Below, one piece after another: positions 25,292 through 33,592 of a DNA stretch of 37,990 nucleotides; position 1 is the stretch's first letter; each line of letters begins with the position of its first letter. A program made the position numbers and the translations under genes. Below the pieces are notes generated by a model. It saw only the letters and a program-made list of their open reading frames with translations, did not search any database and was not told the origin of the DNA. Source of the stretch: Alphaproteobacteria bacterium (GTDB taxonomy: Bacteria > Pseudomonadota > Alphaproteobacteria > Micavibrionales > Micavibrionaceae); contig JAACQG010000019.1 in assembly GCA_009995045.1 (NCBI GenBank), positions 1 to 37,990 on the forward strand, written 5' to 3'.

Positions 25292-25644
25292 GGCAGCATC
25301 GCACCCAGTTTTTTGCCGCCCAAAATATGCGCGTGGAAATGGGGCACTTCTTGTCCGCCATGTCCGCCTGTATTGGCAATAACGCGATATCCATCTTCTG
25401 ATAATCCTGCATCCCGTGCGATTTTTGAAACGCTACGATAAAACGCCGCAATCTCATCTGCGCTGGCTTTTGCCCCGAAATCATCGATTGAGACATATGC
25501 GCCCTTGGGGATGACCAAAACATGAACCGGCGCTTGTGGGGCGATATCATTAAATGCCAGCACATGCTCATCTTCATAAACGGTATCATTGGGAATCTCA
25601 CCCCGCAGAATTTTCGCAAAAATATTCTGATCGTCATATGCCAT
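25288..25644 (-). CDS. HIT-family nucleotide hydrolase (HinT-like)
   Basis: A 118-residue histidine-triad protein, normal for the HinT branch, which cleaves purine nucleoside phosphoramidates and aminoacyl-AMP. The start FAKILRGEIPNDTVYEDEHVLAFNDIAPQAPVHVLVIPK and the triad VPHFHAHILGGKKLG (HxHxH) define the family. The frame extends back to 25704, but the ATG at 25644 has AAAGGG upstream and gives the usual N terminus (MAYDDQNIF). It is divergent from panD with 47 bases between start codons, so the two promoters overlap. Confidence 0.93.
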   Translation of the reverse strand: MAYDDQNIFAKILRGEIPNDTVYEDEHVLAFNDIAPQAPVHVLVIPKGAYVSIDDFGAKASADEIAAFYRSVSKIARDAGLSEDGYRVIANTGGHGGQEVPHFHAHILGGKKLGAMLP

Positions 25645-25691
25645 TGGATAAAACCCTTTCATTTTATGTGACATGAATTTATATAAATCGA

Positions 25692-26042
25692 ATGATCTTA
25701 ACAATGCTCAAATCAAAACTTCATCGCGCAAGCGTCACCCAAAGTGATTTGGATTATGTTGGCTCAATCACGATTGACGCGGATCTTTTGGATGCATCCG
25801 GGATTTTGATCAATGAGCAAGTCGACGTGCTCAACATCACCAACGGAAACCGCCTCACCACCTATGCGATTGAGGGGGAGCGGGAGTCAGGCTTGATTGG
25901 CATCAATGGCGCGGCGGCGCATTTGGTTAATGTCGGTGATCTCGTGATTATCTGCGCTTATGCCCAAATGAGCGAAGCCGATGCAAAAGCGCATCAGCCC
26001 ACCGTCATTTTATTGAATGAAAATAATCAGCCCGAATCTTAA
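25692..26042 (+). CDS. panD: Aspartate 1-decarboxylase
   Basis: PanD decarboxylates L-aspartate to beta-alanine for pantothenate and coenzyme A. The 116-residue proenzyme self-cleaves at a Gly-Ser bond to make a pyruvoyl group. Here Gly24-Ser25 (YVGSITID) lies exactly at the E. coli position. Arg54 and Tyr58 ([10 protein letters not shown]) also match the E. coli catalytic residues, as does the [16 protein letters not shown] block. Lys9 is present. The sequence is the right length. The stop shares TTAA with hisE on the other strand. No panB or panC is seen nearby. Confidence 0.95.
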   Translation: MILTMLKSKLHRASVTQSDLDYVGSITIDADLLDASGILINEQVDVLNITNGNRLTTYAIEGERESGLIGINGAAAHLVNVGDLVIICAYAQMSEADAKAHQPTVILLNENNQPES

Positions 26043-26386
26043 GATTTATGGCGTGAGGCAAATTCTTCATGCCCTGAAATACCAAATCGATCTTCAAGCA
26101 CCTTAAACACTTCATTCGGATTGATGTCGTGATGCGATAAAAGCACCATAAGATGAAAGACCAAATCCGCAGATTCGCTGGTGAGGGCTTTGCGAATCGC
26201 GGGATCACTGGCTGATTTTTCTAGCCTTAAGCCTTCAACAATTGTCTCCTCGGCTTCCTCACGGATTTTCTCGGAAATCTTGGCTGATCCCTTCGCATAA
26301 AGGCTCGCCACATACGATTCGCTGGGATCGGAGCCTTTACGATCCTGCAATACCGCGTAGAGTTTTTCTAAAATATGTGCGTTCAT
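26039..26386 (-). CDS. hisE: Phosphoribosyl-ATP diphosphatase HisE
   Basis: HisE hydrolyses phosphoribosyl-ATP to phosphoribosyl-AMP, the second step of histidine synthesis. The 115-residue alpha-helical protein has the MazG-like metal site [17 protein letters not shown] and the second helix [13 protein letters not shown] with its Asp. It is a free-standing enzyme, not fused to HisI, the usual alphaproteobacterial state. It lies 4 bases after hisF, so they form an operon tail, and it meets panD at a shared TTAA. Confidence 0.95.
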   Translation of the reverse strand: MNAHILEKLYAVLQDRKGSDPSESYVASLYAKGSAKISEKIREEAEETIVEGLRLEKSASDPAIRKALTSESADLVFHLMVLLSHHDINPNEVFKVLEDRFGISGHEEFASRHKS

Positions 26387-26390
26387 ATTC

Positions 26391-27155
26391 CTATAACCTT
26401 ACCGGAATATCCGCGGCTTGCATGGCTTCTTTTGCCTCGCGCACGGTGTATTCACCAAAATGAAAAATTGAAGCGGCAAGCACCGCCGACGCATGCCCTT
26501 CTTTAACCCCATCAACCAAATGTTCCAAATTGCCCACGCCGCCCGATGCAATCACGGGAATGCGCACTGCGTCTGAGACTGCGCGTGTCAGGGGTAAATT
26601 GAAGCCCTGTTTAGTGCCATCACGATCCATGGAGGTAAGCAAAATTTCACCTGCGCCGTATTCTTCCATTTTTATCGCCCATTCAACCGCGTCGATTCCT
26701 GTGCCTTTGCGCCCGCCATGGGTAAAAATCTCCCACCCTTCGCTGCCGTCTTCTTTGGCTTTTGCATCGATCGCAACGACGATACATTGTGATCCGCATT
26801 TGCTGGATGCTTCGCGTACAAATTCTGGATTTTTAACCGCGGCGGAATTGATTGACACCTTATCCGCGCCCGCATTGAGCAGGTTACGAATATGCTCCAC
26901 CGTTGAAATGCCGCCGCCAACCGTCATCGGCATAAAGACTTCATTGGCCACATGGCGCACAACATCGATAATCGTATCGCGCGCCTCTACGGTTGCGGTG
27001 ATATCAAGGAAGCAAAGCTCATCCGCGCCTTGCGCATTATAGATTTTCGCCTGCTCCACAGGATCGCCCGCATCAACAATATCAACAAAGTTCACGCCCT
27101 TAACAACGCGTCCATTATCAACATCAAGACATGGAATGATTCGAGTTTTTAACAT
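26391..27155 (-). CDS. hisF: Imidazole glycerol phosphate synthase, cyclase subunit HisF
   Basis: HisF (254 residues) is the cyclase half of the HisH-HisF synthase. It uses ammonia channelled from HisH to turn PRFAR into imidazole glycerol phosphate and AICAR. The beta/alpha barrel starts [23 protein letters not shown] with the catalytic Asp11. [31 protein letters not shown] and [13 protein letters not shown] (phosphate and catalytic regions) follow, then [10 protein letters not shown]. It lies 3 bases after the MAPEG gene and 4 before hisE. Confidence 0.97.
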   Translation of the reverse strand: MLKTRIIPCLDVDNGRVVKGVNFVDIVDAGDPVEQAKIYNAQGADELCFLDITATVEARDTIIDVVRHVANEVFMPMTVGGGISTVEHIRNLLNAGADKVSINSAAVKNPEFVREASSKCGSQCIVVAIDAKAKEDGSEGWEIFTHGGRKGTGIDAVEWAIKMEEYGAGEILLTSMDRDGTKQGFNLPLTRAVSDAVRIPVIASGGVGNLEHLVDGVKEGHASAVLAASIFHFGEYTVREAKEAMQAADIPVRL

Positions 27156-27158
27156 GGT

Positions 27159-27563
27159 TTAAATCCAGCCGAGTATTGAAAACGCAAAAATAAGCTGACA
27201 CGCAAGTCCTGTGGCAAAGCTAAGGCCGCGGGCAAGCGGTATGCCCAGTGTATAAATCACCGCATGCGCAATACGTGCGATAAAATACACCATAGCCGCA
27301 ATCGCGGTGAGCTGTGAATTTGTCTGTGTCATCACGGCAATAACAACAAGCGGCGCGAAGATCACCATATTCTCAACCGCATTGGCATGTGCGCGTTTTA
27401 AACGTGCCGCCCATGGTTTATCGGGAGTTTTTGTGCCCTCACCCGATGACAATGCGTTTTTAACGCCTTCTTCGCCAAGATATTGAACAATGTAAGGAAC
27501 CCACATCAAGCATGTGAAAAGAAGCGTCAGCGTAAGCCAGTAAAATTCAGGAAGCATGTTCAA
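27159..27563 (-). CDS. MAPEG-family membrane protein
   Basis: A 134-residue integral membrane protein with four predicted helices (about 5-25, 60-80, 82-104, 112-132). The motif WAARLKRAHANAVENMVIFAPLVV is the conserved glutathione-binding core of the MAPEG superfamily (RAxxNxxEN). YFIARIAHAVIYTLGIP follows, also typical. Bacterial members have glutathione transferase or peroxidase activity or are uncharacterised. It is inserted between hisA and hisF in the his operon, close to both, so it is likely co-transcribed, but no link to histidine synthesis is known. Confidence 0.88.
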   Translation of the reverse strand: MNMLPEFYWLTLTLLFTCLMWVPYIVQYLGEEGVKNALSSGEGTKTPDKPWAARLKRAHANAVENMVIFAPLVVIAVMTQTNSQLTAIAAMVYFIARIAHAVIYTLGIPLARGLSFATGLACQLIFAFSILGWI

Positions 27564-27616
27564 TTTCTTTCATAAAAATAGGTGTTATGATTTTAATCAA
27601 ACAATAATAAGCATCT

Positions 27617-28348
27617 TTACTCAGCCGCCGCAACCATAAGCGCATCCGCTGGTTCGATGCGCTTATCATAGAACGCCTTGCCCACGATCACACCGTTTAG
27701 CCCATGGCTCTGTGCGCCTGCTTTGACGGCTTCGATGTCTTTCATTGACCCAACACCGCCCGATGCGATCACGGGAATATTTGTGGCTTCGGCTAATTTC
27801 AGCGTGGCTTCAATATTGACGCCCTCACCCGTGCCATCACGATCAATATCCGTGTAGATCACGGCGCAAACACCGGCATCTTCGTAATGTTTGACCAGTT
27901 CGGTGGCTTGTATGTTTGATCCATCAACCCATCCATCGACCATGACCTCACCCTTAAGCGCGTCAATACCAACGGCGATTTGATGGGGGAAAAGGCTGCA
28001 TGCCTTTTTAACGATCTCTGGGTCTTTCGCCGCAACAGTCCCCAAAATCACACGGCTCACTCCTTCGGATAGCCAATGTTCAATCTGGGCCAATGTGCGA
28101 ATACCGCCACCAAGCTGAACCGGAATATCCGCATTCTTTAAAATCGCAGCAACCGCAAGATTATTCACCGGCTTGCCATCAATCGCCCCGTTCAGGTCAA
28201 CCACATGGATCCAATTAAACCCTGCCGCGGCCCATTCATGCGCCTGCGCGCCTGGGTCTTCGTTATAAACCGTATCACGCGCCATATCACCTTTCACAAG
28301 GCGTACACACGCACCATCTTTCAAATCAATTGCTGGATAAATAATCAT
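27617..28348 (-). CDS. hisA: Phosphoribosylformimino-5-aminoimidazole carboxamide ribotide isomerase HisA
   Basis: HisA (243 residues) isomerises ProFAR to PRFAR. The beta/alpha barrel begins [21 protein letters not shown], with the catalytic Asp8. [16 protein letters not shown] and [12 protein letters not shown] follow, then VAVGIDA-type and [14 protein letters not shown] (second catalytic Asp), then [15 protein letters not shown]. The sequence is complete. It is separated from the upstream DUF305 gene by about 70 bases and from MAPEG by 53, so it may head its own transcript. Confidence 0.97.
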   Translation of the reverse strand: MIIYPAIDLKDGACVRLVKGDMARDTVYNEDPGAQAHEWAAAGFNWIHVVDLNGAIDGKPVNNLAVAAILKNADIPVQLGGGIRTLAQIEHWLSEGVSRVILGTVAAKDPEIVKKACSLFPHQIAVGIDALKGEVMVDGWVDGSNIQATELVKHYEDAGVCAVIYTDIDRDGTGEGVNIEATLKLAEATNIPVIASGGVGSMKDIEAVKAGAQSHGLNGVIVGKAFYDKRIEPADALMVAAAE

Positions 28349-28421
28349 GCAAGCAGATATACAAGCTCAAATCCGCGCTTTCAATAGTTTTCAAAGCGCG
28401 GCGTACGAAATACAAGTGATC

Positions 28422-29201
28422 CTAATGTCCGTGATGCATCTTATGCGGTGCGCCTTTGGCTATGTCATTGCCGCCATCTAGCATCATATGCGCCATACCA
28501 TCCATGCCATGGATCATTGACGCATCAATTTTTATCTCATCCGGATTGCCCGCATATTCATTGATAATCGAATGCATATACGCAATTTCCTGCGCTTGAT
28601 CTGTTAAGATATCAAGACAAAGCCGCGCCAAATAACCGTTGCTATGGGGGCCATCCAGATAATCTTGCGCCATGACCAACGCGCCTTCGTGATGGATAAT
28701 CATTGATTTTGCAAATTCCACATCACGCTTTGATACGCCCTGATCGCCGTAAAACCGATCGAGCGGCCCAGGCATCGGCGCGCGGTAAAATTTTAATTTC
28801 TGATCCATATCCCGCTCGGATACTTGTCGCCATGATCCATCCGGCGCATCCGCGTTGCCTTTCTGATGCCCCTCAATCATATCCATGATTGCGATTTCAA
28901 ATGTTTGATTATGAATGATACCGCCCGCCAATTGCTTTAAGCGTGCATTGCGCGCATCTGGATCAGCCAGATATTCTTCTGACATGCTGAGCGCACCTGC
29001 ATGATGGGGGCGCATGCCTTCGATAAAGTTTAAATCCGCAAGCCTTTCTTGGTCATTGCCAATCACATACCACGGAATTGTCGCGCGCACCTGATCGTGA
29101 CTATAACCCTGCTCAATAATGGCTTGCGCTGGATGCACGCTGCTAAGCACACATGCCGCGCCGAATAGAGAGATAGACAATATTTTGAAACCATAACGCA
29201 T
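28422..29201 (-). CDS. DUF305 exported protein with His/Met-rich tail
   Basis: A 259-residue exported protein. The start at 29201 (AAGGA 8 bases before) gives a signal peptide ending near AQA (MRYGFKILSISLFGAACVLSSVHPAQA region). Two copies of the DUF305 motif follow: FIEGMRPHHAGALSMSEEYL and AKSMIIHHEGALVMAQDYL. The C terminus is Met/His-rich (MIHGMDGMAHMM, then HKMHHGH), as in copper-binding proteins. DUF305 is ferritin-like and often linked to metal handling. I infer a periplasmic metal-binding role, possibly copper. No copper ATPase is seen nearby. Confidence 0.88.
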   Translation of the reverse strand: MRYGFKILSISLFGAACVLSSVHPAQAIIEQGYSHDQVRATIPWYVIGNDQERLADLNFIEGMRPHHAGALSMSEEYLADPDARNARLKQLAGGIIHNQTFEIAIMDMIEGHQKGNADAPDGSWRQVSERDMDQKLKFYRAPMPGPLDRFYGDQGVSKRDVEFAKSMIIHHEGALVMAQDYLDGPHSNGYLARLCLDILTDQAQEIAYMHSIINEYAGNPDEIKIDASMIHGMDGMAHMMLDGGNDIAKGAPHKMHHGH

Positions 29202-29284
29202 CTTAAAAATCCTTATATTGGGAATGAGCATACGCATACATTCAAAGACAATAAGGGTGACGTTACAATAGCGCAGCAATCGTT

Positions 29285-29857
29285 TTAAACTTCTTGCTCA
29301 ACCGCGGCTGGATCAATGACCTTGTAGTAGTAAAAGCTTTTTACGATCTGATCAGGCAGGCGTACGGAATATGGATGCGCGCCGAATTGAACATAACCCA
29401 TCGATTCATAGAGCTTGATCGCATCTGTATGCGTTTCCCGCACATCCAGATTAATCACTGCAAATTCATCGTCTAGCGCCGCTGCTTCGGCCTGTTCCAA
29501 AAGCATTTTCGCAAGACCATGACCACGCGCCCATGGCGCCACAAAATTGGTCGTTAGCTGCACGGCATGTGCCTGCGCTTCGTTTTGCGCGGGTGGTTTC
29601 CAAAGCTGACATGTCCCGCATATCACCCCATCAAGCCGCGCCACAAATAATGTGCGTGCAGGCATGGCCAAAACGCCGCGCCAATACCCTTCAAGGCGTT
29701 CGCGATTGGGCAGAGCAATCCACCCGAAACCGCCTCCGCCTTCAATCGCGTCATCCGTTGCATCGCAAAGATCATTAAGATCGTTATTCGATAACTCTTC
29801 TAAAAGTTCAACACTGGGCGATGGCGGCAATTCTTTTACGTTAATCTGGTCATTCAT
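29285..29857 (-). CDS. GNAT-family N-acetyltransferase
   Basis: A 190-residue GNAT-fold acetyltransferase. The acetyl-CoA site is in NFVAPWARGHGLAKMLLEQAEAAAL (R/Q-x-x-G-x-G/A type). INLDVRETHTDAIKLYESMGYVQFGAHPYS is the usual C-terminal half. The start at 29857 follows GAGGG 7-8 bases upstream and begins MNDQINVKELPP; a longer frame would run into hisH. It lies between hisH and the DUF305 gene on the same strand. Substrate unknown. Confidence 0.9.
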   Translation of the reverse strand: MNDQINVKELPPSPSVELLEELSNNDLNDLCDATDDAIEGGGGFGWIALPNRERLEGYWRGVLAMPARTLFVARLDGVICGTCQLWKPPAQNEAQAHAVQLTTNFVAPWARGHGLAKMLLEQAEAAALDDEFAVINLDVRETHTDAIKLYESMGYVQFGAHPYSVRLPDQIVKSFYYYKVIDPAAVEQEV

Positions 29858-29882
29858 ATCAAGCGCCCTCTTAAGTCTTGTT

Positions 29883-30572
29883 TTAAGGATTCCAAGCCAT
29901 GAAATCACCAAGCAATTGCAACCCTGCATCTTGGCTTTTCTCGGGGTGGAATTGAACCCCGACTATATTATCACGTCCGACGATAGAAGCATAAAGCCCA
30001 CCATAATCTGTCAAACCCAATACATGATGGTTATACTGACATTCGAACATATAAGAGTGAACAAAGTAATAATGAACTGCTGATTCTTCCAAACTTTCTA
30101 TGCTGCCCTGCACACTTTTAAGCAGCGGATGACGGTTATCCTGCGCGCCCGAATTCGGCATGATTAGCTCGTTCCAGCCCATTTGCGGGATCTTGAAGCG
30201 TGCATCAATATCAAATGGCACAACTTGCCCCGGCACCCAATCTAGTCCTGCGGTCATGGTGTGTTCCAAACCACGGCTCGCCAAAAGCTGCATACCCACG
30301 CATATACCAAGGAACGGTTTGCCATCTTTAAGAACGCGTTGCTCCATTGCCTCGATCATACCCGTGGTCGCTTGTAAGTTTTCCATGCAATCGGGAAACG
30401 CGCCTTGCCCGGGTAAAACGATTCGATCTGCTTTAAGCACATCTTCGGCTTTATCCGAGATTAAAACCTCGGCATTCACCCCATCACGGGTAATCACATG
30501 TTCAAACGCCTTCGCGGCGGATCGTAAATTGCCACTGCCATAATCGATAATGATGATTGTCTCTTTGCTCAT
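29883..30572 (-). CDS. hisH: Imidazole glycerol phosphate synthase, glutaminase subunit HisH
   Basis: HisH (229 residues) is the glutamine amidotransferase that feeds ammonia to HisF. The class I triad is seen: the nucleophile Cys91 in FLGICVGMQLL, and His and Glu in GVQFHPEKSQDAGLQLL. IIDYGSGNLRS at the start and PGQGAFPDCM (oxyanion region) are standard. The protein is a little longer than typical (about 200-215), with an insertion near EESAVHYYFVHSYMFECQYNHH. It is divergent from hisD with 70 bases between starts, and precedes GNAT by 25. Confidence 0.96.
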   Translation of the reverse strand: MSKETIIIIDYGSGNLRSAAKAFEHVITRDGVNAEVLISDKAEDVLKADRIVLPGQGAFPDCMENLQATTGMIEAMEQRVLKDGKPFLGICVGMQLLASRGLEHTMTAGLDWVPGQVVPFDIDARFKIPQMGWNELIMPNSGAQDNRHPLLKSVQGSIESLEESAVHYYFVHSYMFECQYNHHVLGLTDYGGLYASIVGRDNIVGVQFHPEKSQDAGLQLLGDFMAWNP

Positions 30573-30642
30573 AACCCCCTATATATACTGTCATATTGAA
30601 TGAAGTCGACCAAAAAGACCAAGGCGAAAGCTGATTACAAAA

Positions 30643-31953
30643 ATGAGCATTAACTTCTATATCTGGAATGAAACCGACGACGCCACTAAGGCGCGCATCA
30701 TGCGCCGCTCACAGGCGAATATCGATGATGTCATTAAAATTGTCGAACCCATCATCGCAGATGTTAAATTACGCGGCGATGCGGCGTTGGTTGAATATGC
30801 GAAAAAATTCGATGGTGCGGATTTAACATCCATCAAGGCAACCCCCGAAGAATTCGCCGCCGCCGAAGCCTCATTGGATGAAACCCTGAAAGCCGCGATT
30901 GATCATTGCGCCTCCAATGTGCGTAAATTCCACCAAGAACAAATGAACCGCGTTGAAAAGCCATGGATGGTTGAAATCGAACCCGGCGTATTCGCGGGCG
31001 AACAAGTCAACCCTATCGAATCCGTCGGCCTGTACGTGCCGCGTGGAAAAGGCGCATTTCCCTCCGCGCTTTACATGCTTGCCATTCCCGCCGTGATCGC
31101 AGGGGTCAAAAACATCGCCGTCGTCAGCCCACCGACAGCAAGCGGCGCCACCGATGATGCTACGCTTTACACGGCAAAATTATGCGGCATTGAAAATGTC
31201 TATAAATGCGGCGGCGCGCAAGCCATCGCCGCTCTTGCTTATGGCACCGAAAGCGTCCCACAAGTCAAAAAAGTCCTTGGGCCGGGCAGCCCGTACGTGG
31301 CCGCCGCCAAACGCGTATGTTCCATTGTGATGGATCCCGGCATGCCCGCTGGCCCATCCGAATCCATCATCCTTGCCGATGAAAGCGCCGATCCGCACAA
31401 CACATGCTGGGATGTTTTAAACGAAGCCGAACACGGAAAAGACAGCGCCGCGTTATTGATCACGCATGATAAAAAACTGGCTGACTATGTCCGTGAAAAC
31501 CTGCCAAAGATAATCGCGCAATTGCCAGAGCCACACCGCGACATATGCGCCACCGTCATGTCCGATTACGGCGGGATTATTCTGACTGAAAGCTTGGAGC
31601 AATCGATTGAAGTGTCAAATGCGTACGCCCCTGAACACCTTCACCTAAAAACAAAAGATGCGCAGGATGTCGCAAAGAGATTGCATCATGCAGGTGAAAT
31701 ATTATTGGGCGAGCATACGCCTTCATCACTTGGAAATTATGGGATTGGTGTGAACCACGTTTTGCCGACCGGCGGCTGGGCGCACACATATTCATGCACA
31801 TCCGTGTGGGATTTCCTCAAACGTACATCCATATCAAAATGCACAGCCGAGGGCATGGAAGCGCTCAAACAATCCGTCACAACAATGACCGACTACGAAA
31901 ACTTCCCCGCCCACGGCGACGTGCTTAGAAAACGTAACGTGATCAACGATTAA
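30643..31953 (+). CDS. hisD: Histidinol dehydrogenase HisD
   Basis: HisD (436 residues, zinc enzyme) oxidises histidinol to histidine in the last two steps of the pathway. Seen: ESVGLYVPRGKGAFPSALYMLAIPA, KCGGAQAIAALAYGTESVPQVKKVLGPGSPYVAAAK and MPAGPSESIILADESADP. Near the C terminus EHLHLKT, AGEILLGEHTPSSLGNYGIGVNHVLPTGGWA (zinc ligand region) and KCTAEGMEALK appear. Complete and standard. It is divergent from the hisH operon and shares its stop TTAA with the small periplasmic protein. Splitting hisD away from hisHAFE is common in alphaproteobacteria. Confidence 0.97.
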   Translation: MSINFYIWNETDDATKARIMRRSQANIDDVIKIVEPIIADVKLRGDAALVEYAKKFDGADLTSIKATPEEFAAAEASLDETLKAAIDHCASNVRKFHQEQMNRVEKPWMVEIEPGVFAGEQVNPIESVGLYVPRGKGAFPSALYMLAIPAVIAGVKNIAVVSPPTASGATDDATLYTAKLCGIENVYKCGGAQAIAALAYGTESVPQVKKVLGPGSPYVAAAKRVCSIVMDPGMPAGPSESIILADESADPHNTCWDVLNEAEHGKDSAALLITHDKKLADYVRENLPKIIAQLPEPHRDICATVMSDYGGIILTESLEQSIEVSNAYAPEHLHLKTKDAQDVAKRLHHAGEILLGEHTPSSLGNYGIGVNHVLPTGGWAHTYSCTSVWDFLKRTSISKCTAEGMEALKQSVTTMTDYENFPAHGDVLRKRNVIND

Positions 31954-32285
31954 TCAGCGACAACATTCACTTCCGTTGACGGCTTTAGTAATCTTAAGCT
32001 ATCGGCCACGAATTCATTGTCGTCAAATTCACCTGTGAAGCGAACCTCATCACCAATATTCAAAATATCTTGCTGACCATTGTCCAGATCAAGCGCGTCA
32101 ACATCCACGGCCATGCGCTCGCCATTCACAATGATATCAATAACATCCTCGTTAATGTCCGCGATCACACCTGTAATAGCGCTGTCGTCGTTGTCGCTTG
32201 AAATATACACATCTGTGGCCTGCGCGGTTGTAACGCCGCCACAAATCAATAAAATAGCCGCTAAGGGGTATAATAAAGTCTTCAT
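31950..32285 (-). CDS. Small exported protein with OB-fold-like domain
   Basis: An 111-residue exported protein. The start at 32285 is fixed by AAAGGAG (5-7 bases upstream), giving signal peptide MKTLLYPLAAILLICGGVTTAQA. The mature part (about 88 residues) is acidic and rich in beta strands: YISSDNDDSAITGVIADINEDVIDIIVNG, then DILNIGDEVRFTGEFDDNEFVADSLRLL. This pattern (G.I..I......V.V.G..V.F.G....NEF.A..L) resembles bacterial OB-fold (YgiW/YdeI-like, BOF) periplasmic proteins. Call tentative. It lies between hisD (shared TTAA stop) and the divergent greB, which starts 66 bases upstream. Confidence 0.72.
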   Translation of the reverse strand: MKTLLYPLAAILLICGGVTTAQATDVYISSDNDDSAITGVIADINEDVIDIIVNGERMAVDVDALDLDNGQQDILNIGDEVRFTGEFDDNEFVADSLRLLKPSTEVNVVAD

Positions 32286-32351
32286 AATAATCTCCTTTTC
32301 TAATCCGCAAACGAATGCGATCATCATAAGTTCCAAAGGAATGCTATTCAT

Positions 32352-32900
32352 ATGTCCCGCAAACGCACACTTGATGCCAAACAACCCATCAAAGAAACCA
32401 TCCATTACATGACCCCCAATGGATATAAAACCCTTGCGGATGAACAGGATTATCTGGTGCATATCGAACGCCCAAAAATCACCGAGATCGTGTCATGGGC
32501 CGCGGGTAATGGCGATCGCAGCGAAAATGGCGATTATATCTATAACAAAAAACGCCTCCGTGAAATTGATGGCCGCCTGCGTTATCTCAAGAAAAAATTG
32601 GAAGACTGCAAAATTGTTGATCCCAAAGACCAACAAGGCTTAGAACGTATTTATTTTGGCGCAACCGTTACATACGCAAAATGCGACGACGAAGGAAACG
32701 AGAGCGAAATCACCGTGCATCTTGTCGGCATTGACGAAGCAGATTTTGACCCGAAAGATCCAACCAAGTGTAAGATCAACTGGCTCTCACCTGTCGGTAA
32801 AGCCCTTCAAAAAGCCGAAGAAGGAGACATCGTTAAGGTCAGAACCGAAGACGGCATTGAAGAGATCGAGGTTATAGAGATTCGCTATATCCTTGATTAA
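32352..32900 (+). CDS. greB: Transcription elongation factor GreB
   Basis: GreB rescues backtracked RNA polymerase by stimulating cleavage of the extruded RNA. This 182-residue protein has an N-terminal coiled coil with the acidic tip GNGDRSENGDYIYNKKRLREIDGRLRYL, and the C-terminal FKBP-like domain (IYFGATVTYAKCDDEG to WLSPVGKALQKAEEGDIVKVRTEDG). The extended N-terminal lead (about 30 residues with MTPNGYKTLADEQDYL) and the GDRSENGDY sequence favour GreB over GreA. AAAGGA lies about 10 bases before the ATG. It converges on the SOUL-type gene through a TTAA stop. Confidence 0.92.
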   Translation: MSRKRTLDAKQPIKETIHYMTPNGYKTLADEQDYLVHIERPKITEIVSWAAGNGDRSENGDYIYNKKRLREIDGRLRYLKKKLEDCKIVDPKDQQGLERIYFGATVTYAKCDDEGNESEITVHLVGIDEADFDPKDPTKCKINWLSPVGKALQKAEEGDIVKVRTEDGIEEIEVIEIRYILD

Positions 32901-33520
32901 TCCTTCTTCTCAACCGGAATAAGCACTTCATTGCGGCGTAAATTGGGCAATGTAAACGGCGCGTCATACCCTGCCTTTTTCACCGGCCCGACAACGACAT
33001 ATCCATTATCAATGATCCATTTTTCCAAAATATTGCGATGTTTCTCAACATTATCATCGCTCATACGGCCATTAAATGTGATCGCCGCAACTGTGTAATC
33101 TTTGATCTGATGCACGACGATATTCTCATCCGTCGGCGCGGGCGTTGTTTCGGCGGTAAAGGTATCGGGCATAACAAATGACATCATGCCGCCTTTGGCA
33201 TTCATATCCATAAACACCGGCGCGGTCATCGGGATTTCCATTCCTTGTCCCTCATCCATAATCACGGGGGCGGTCATATCGATATCTTTTGAGTCGACAT
33301 TATTGCCGGAGATATAGCCAAATAATTTGCGAAACGCCGAATTTTCACCACTGCCCATTGGCGTGGAGACTAAGATCATATGCGGATAATTGCGCACTTC
33401 AATGCGCGAATCTTGTGTATCTGTAACCACCTCATACGGCGCTGTTTCAACATCACTTTTACCCACAACACTGCACCCCGTAATTGTTAAAACTGCTAAC
33501 CCTAAAACCAATGCTCTCAT
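32897..33520 (-). CDS. SOUL/HBP family heme-binding-like lipoprotein
   Basis: A 207-residue lipoprotein. The signal peptide ends in the lipobox LTITGC, so Cys16 would be lipidated. Pattern YEVVTDTQDSRIEVRNYPHMILVST is the start of the SOUL heme-binding family. MTAPVIMDEGQGMEIPMTAPVFMD (two MTAPV repeats) and SFVMPDTFTAETTPAPTDENI follow, then AAITFNGRMSDDNVEKHRNIL. The family binds tetrapyrroles in animals, but bacterial function is unclear. Next to the photolyase gene in divergent orientation (72 bases apart), it might be linked to light or redox stress; that is inference. Confidence 0.9.
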   Translation of the reverse strand: MRALVLGLAVLTITGCSVVGKSDVETAPYEVVTDTQDSRIEVRNYPHMILVSTPMGSGENSAFRKLFGYISGNNVDSKDIDMTAPVIMDEGQGMEIPMTAPVFMDMNAKGGMMSFVMPDTFTAETTPAPTDENIVVHQIKDYTVAAITFNGRMSDDNVEKHRNILEKWIIDNGYVVVGPVKKAGYDAPFTLPNLRRNEVLIPVEKKD

Positions 33521-33592
33521 TTCACGCTCCTGTCTCTATATTTAACCTAAACCAAAGATTGAAAAAATCCAACACGATCCTATATTTCAAAA

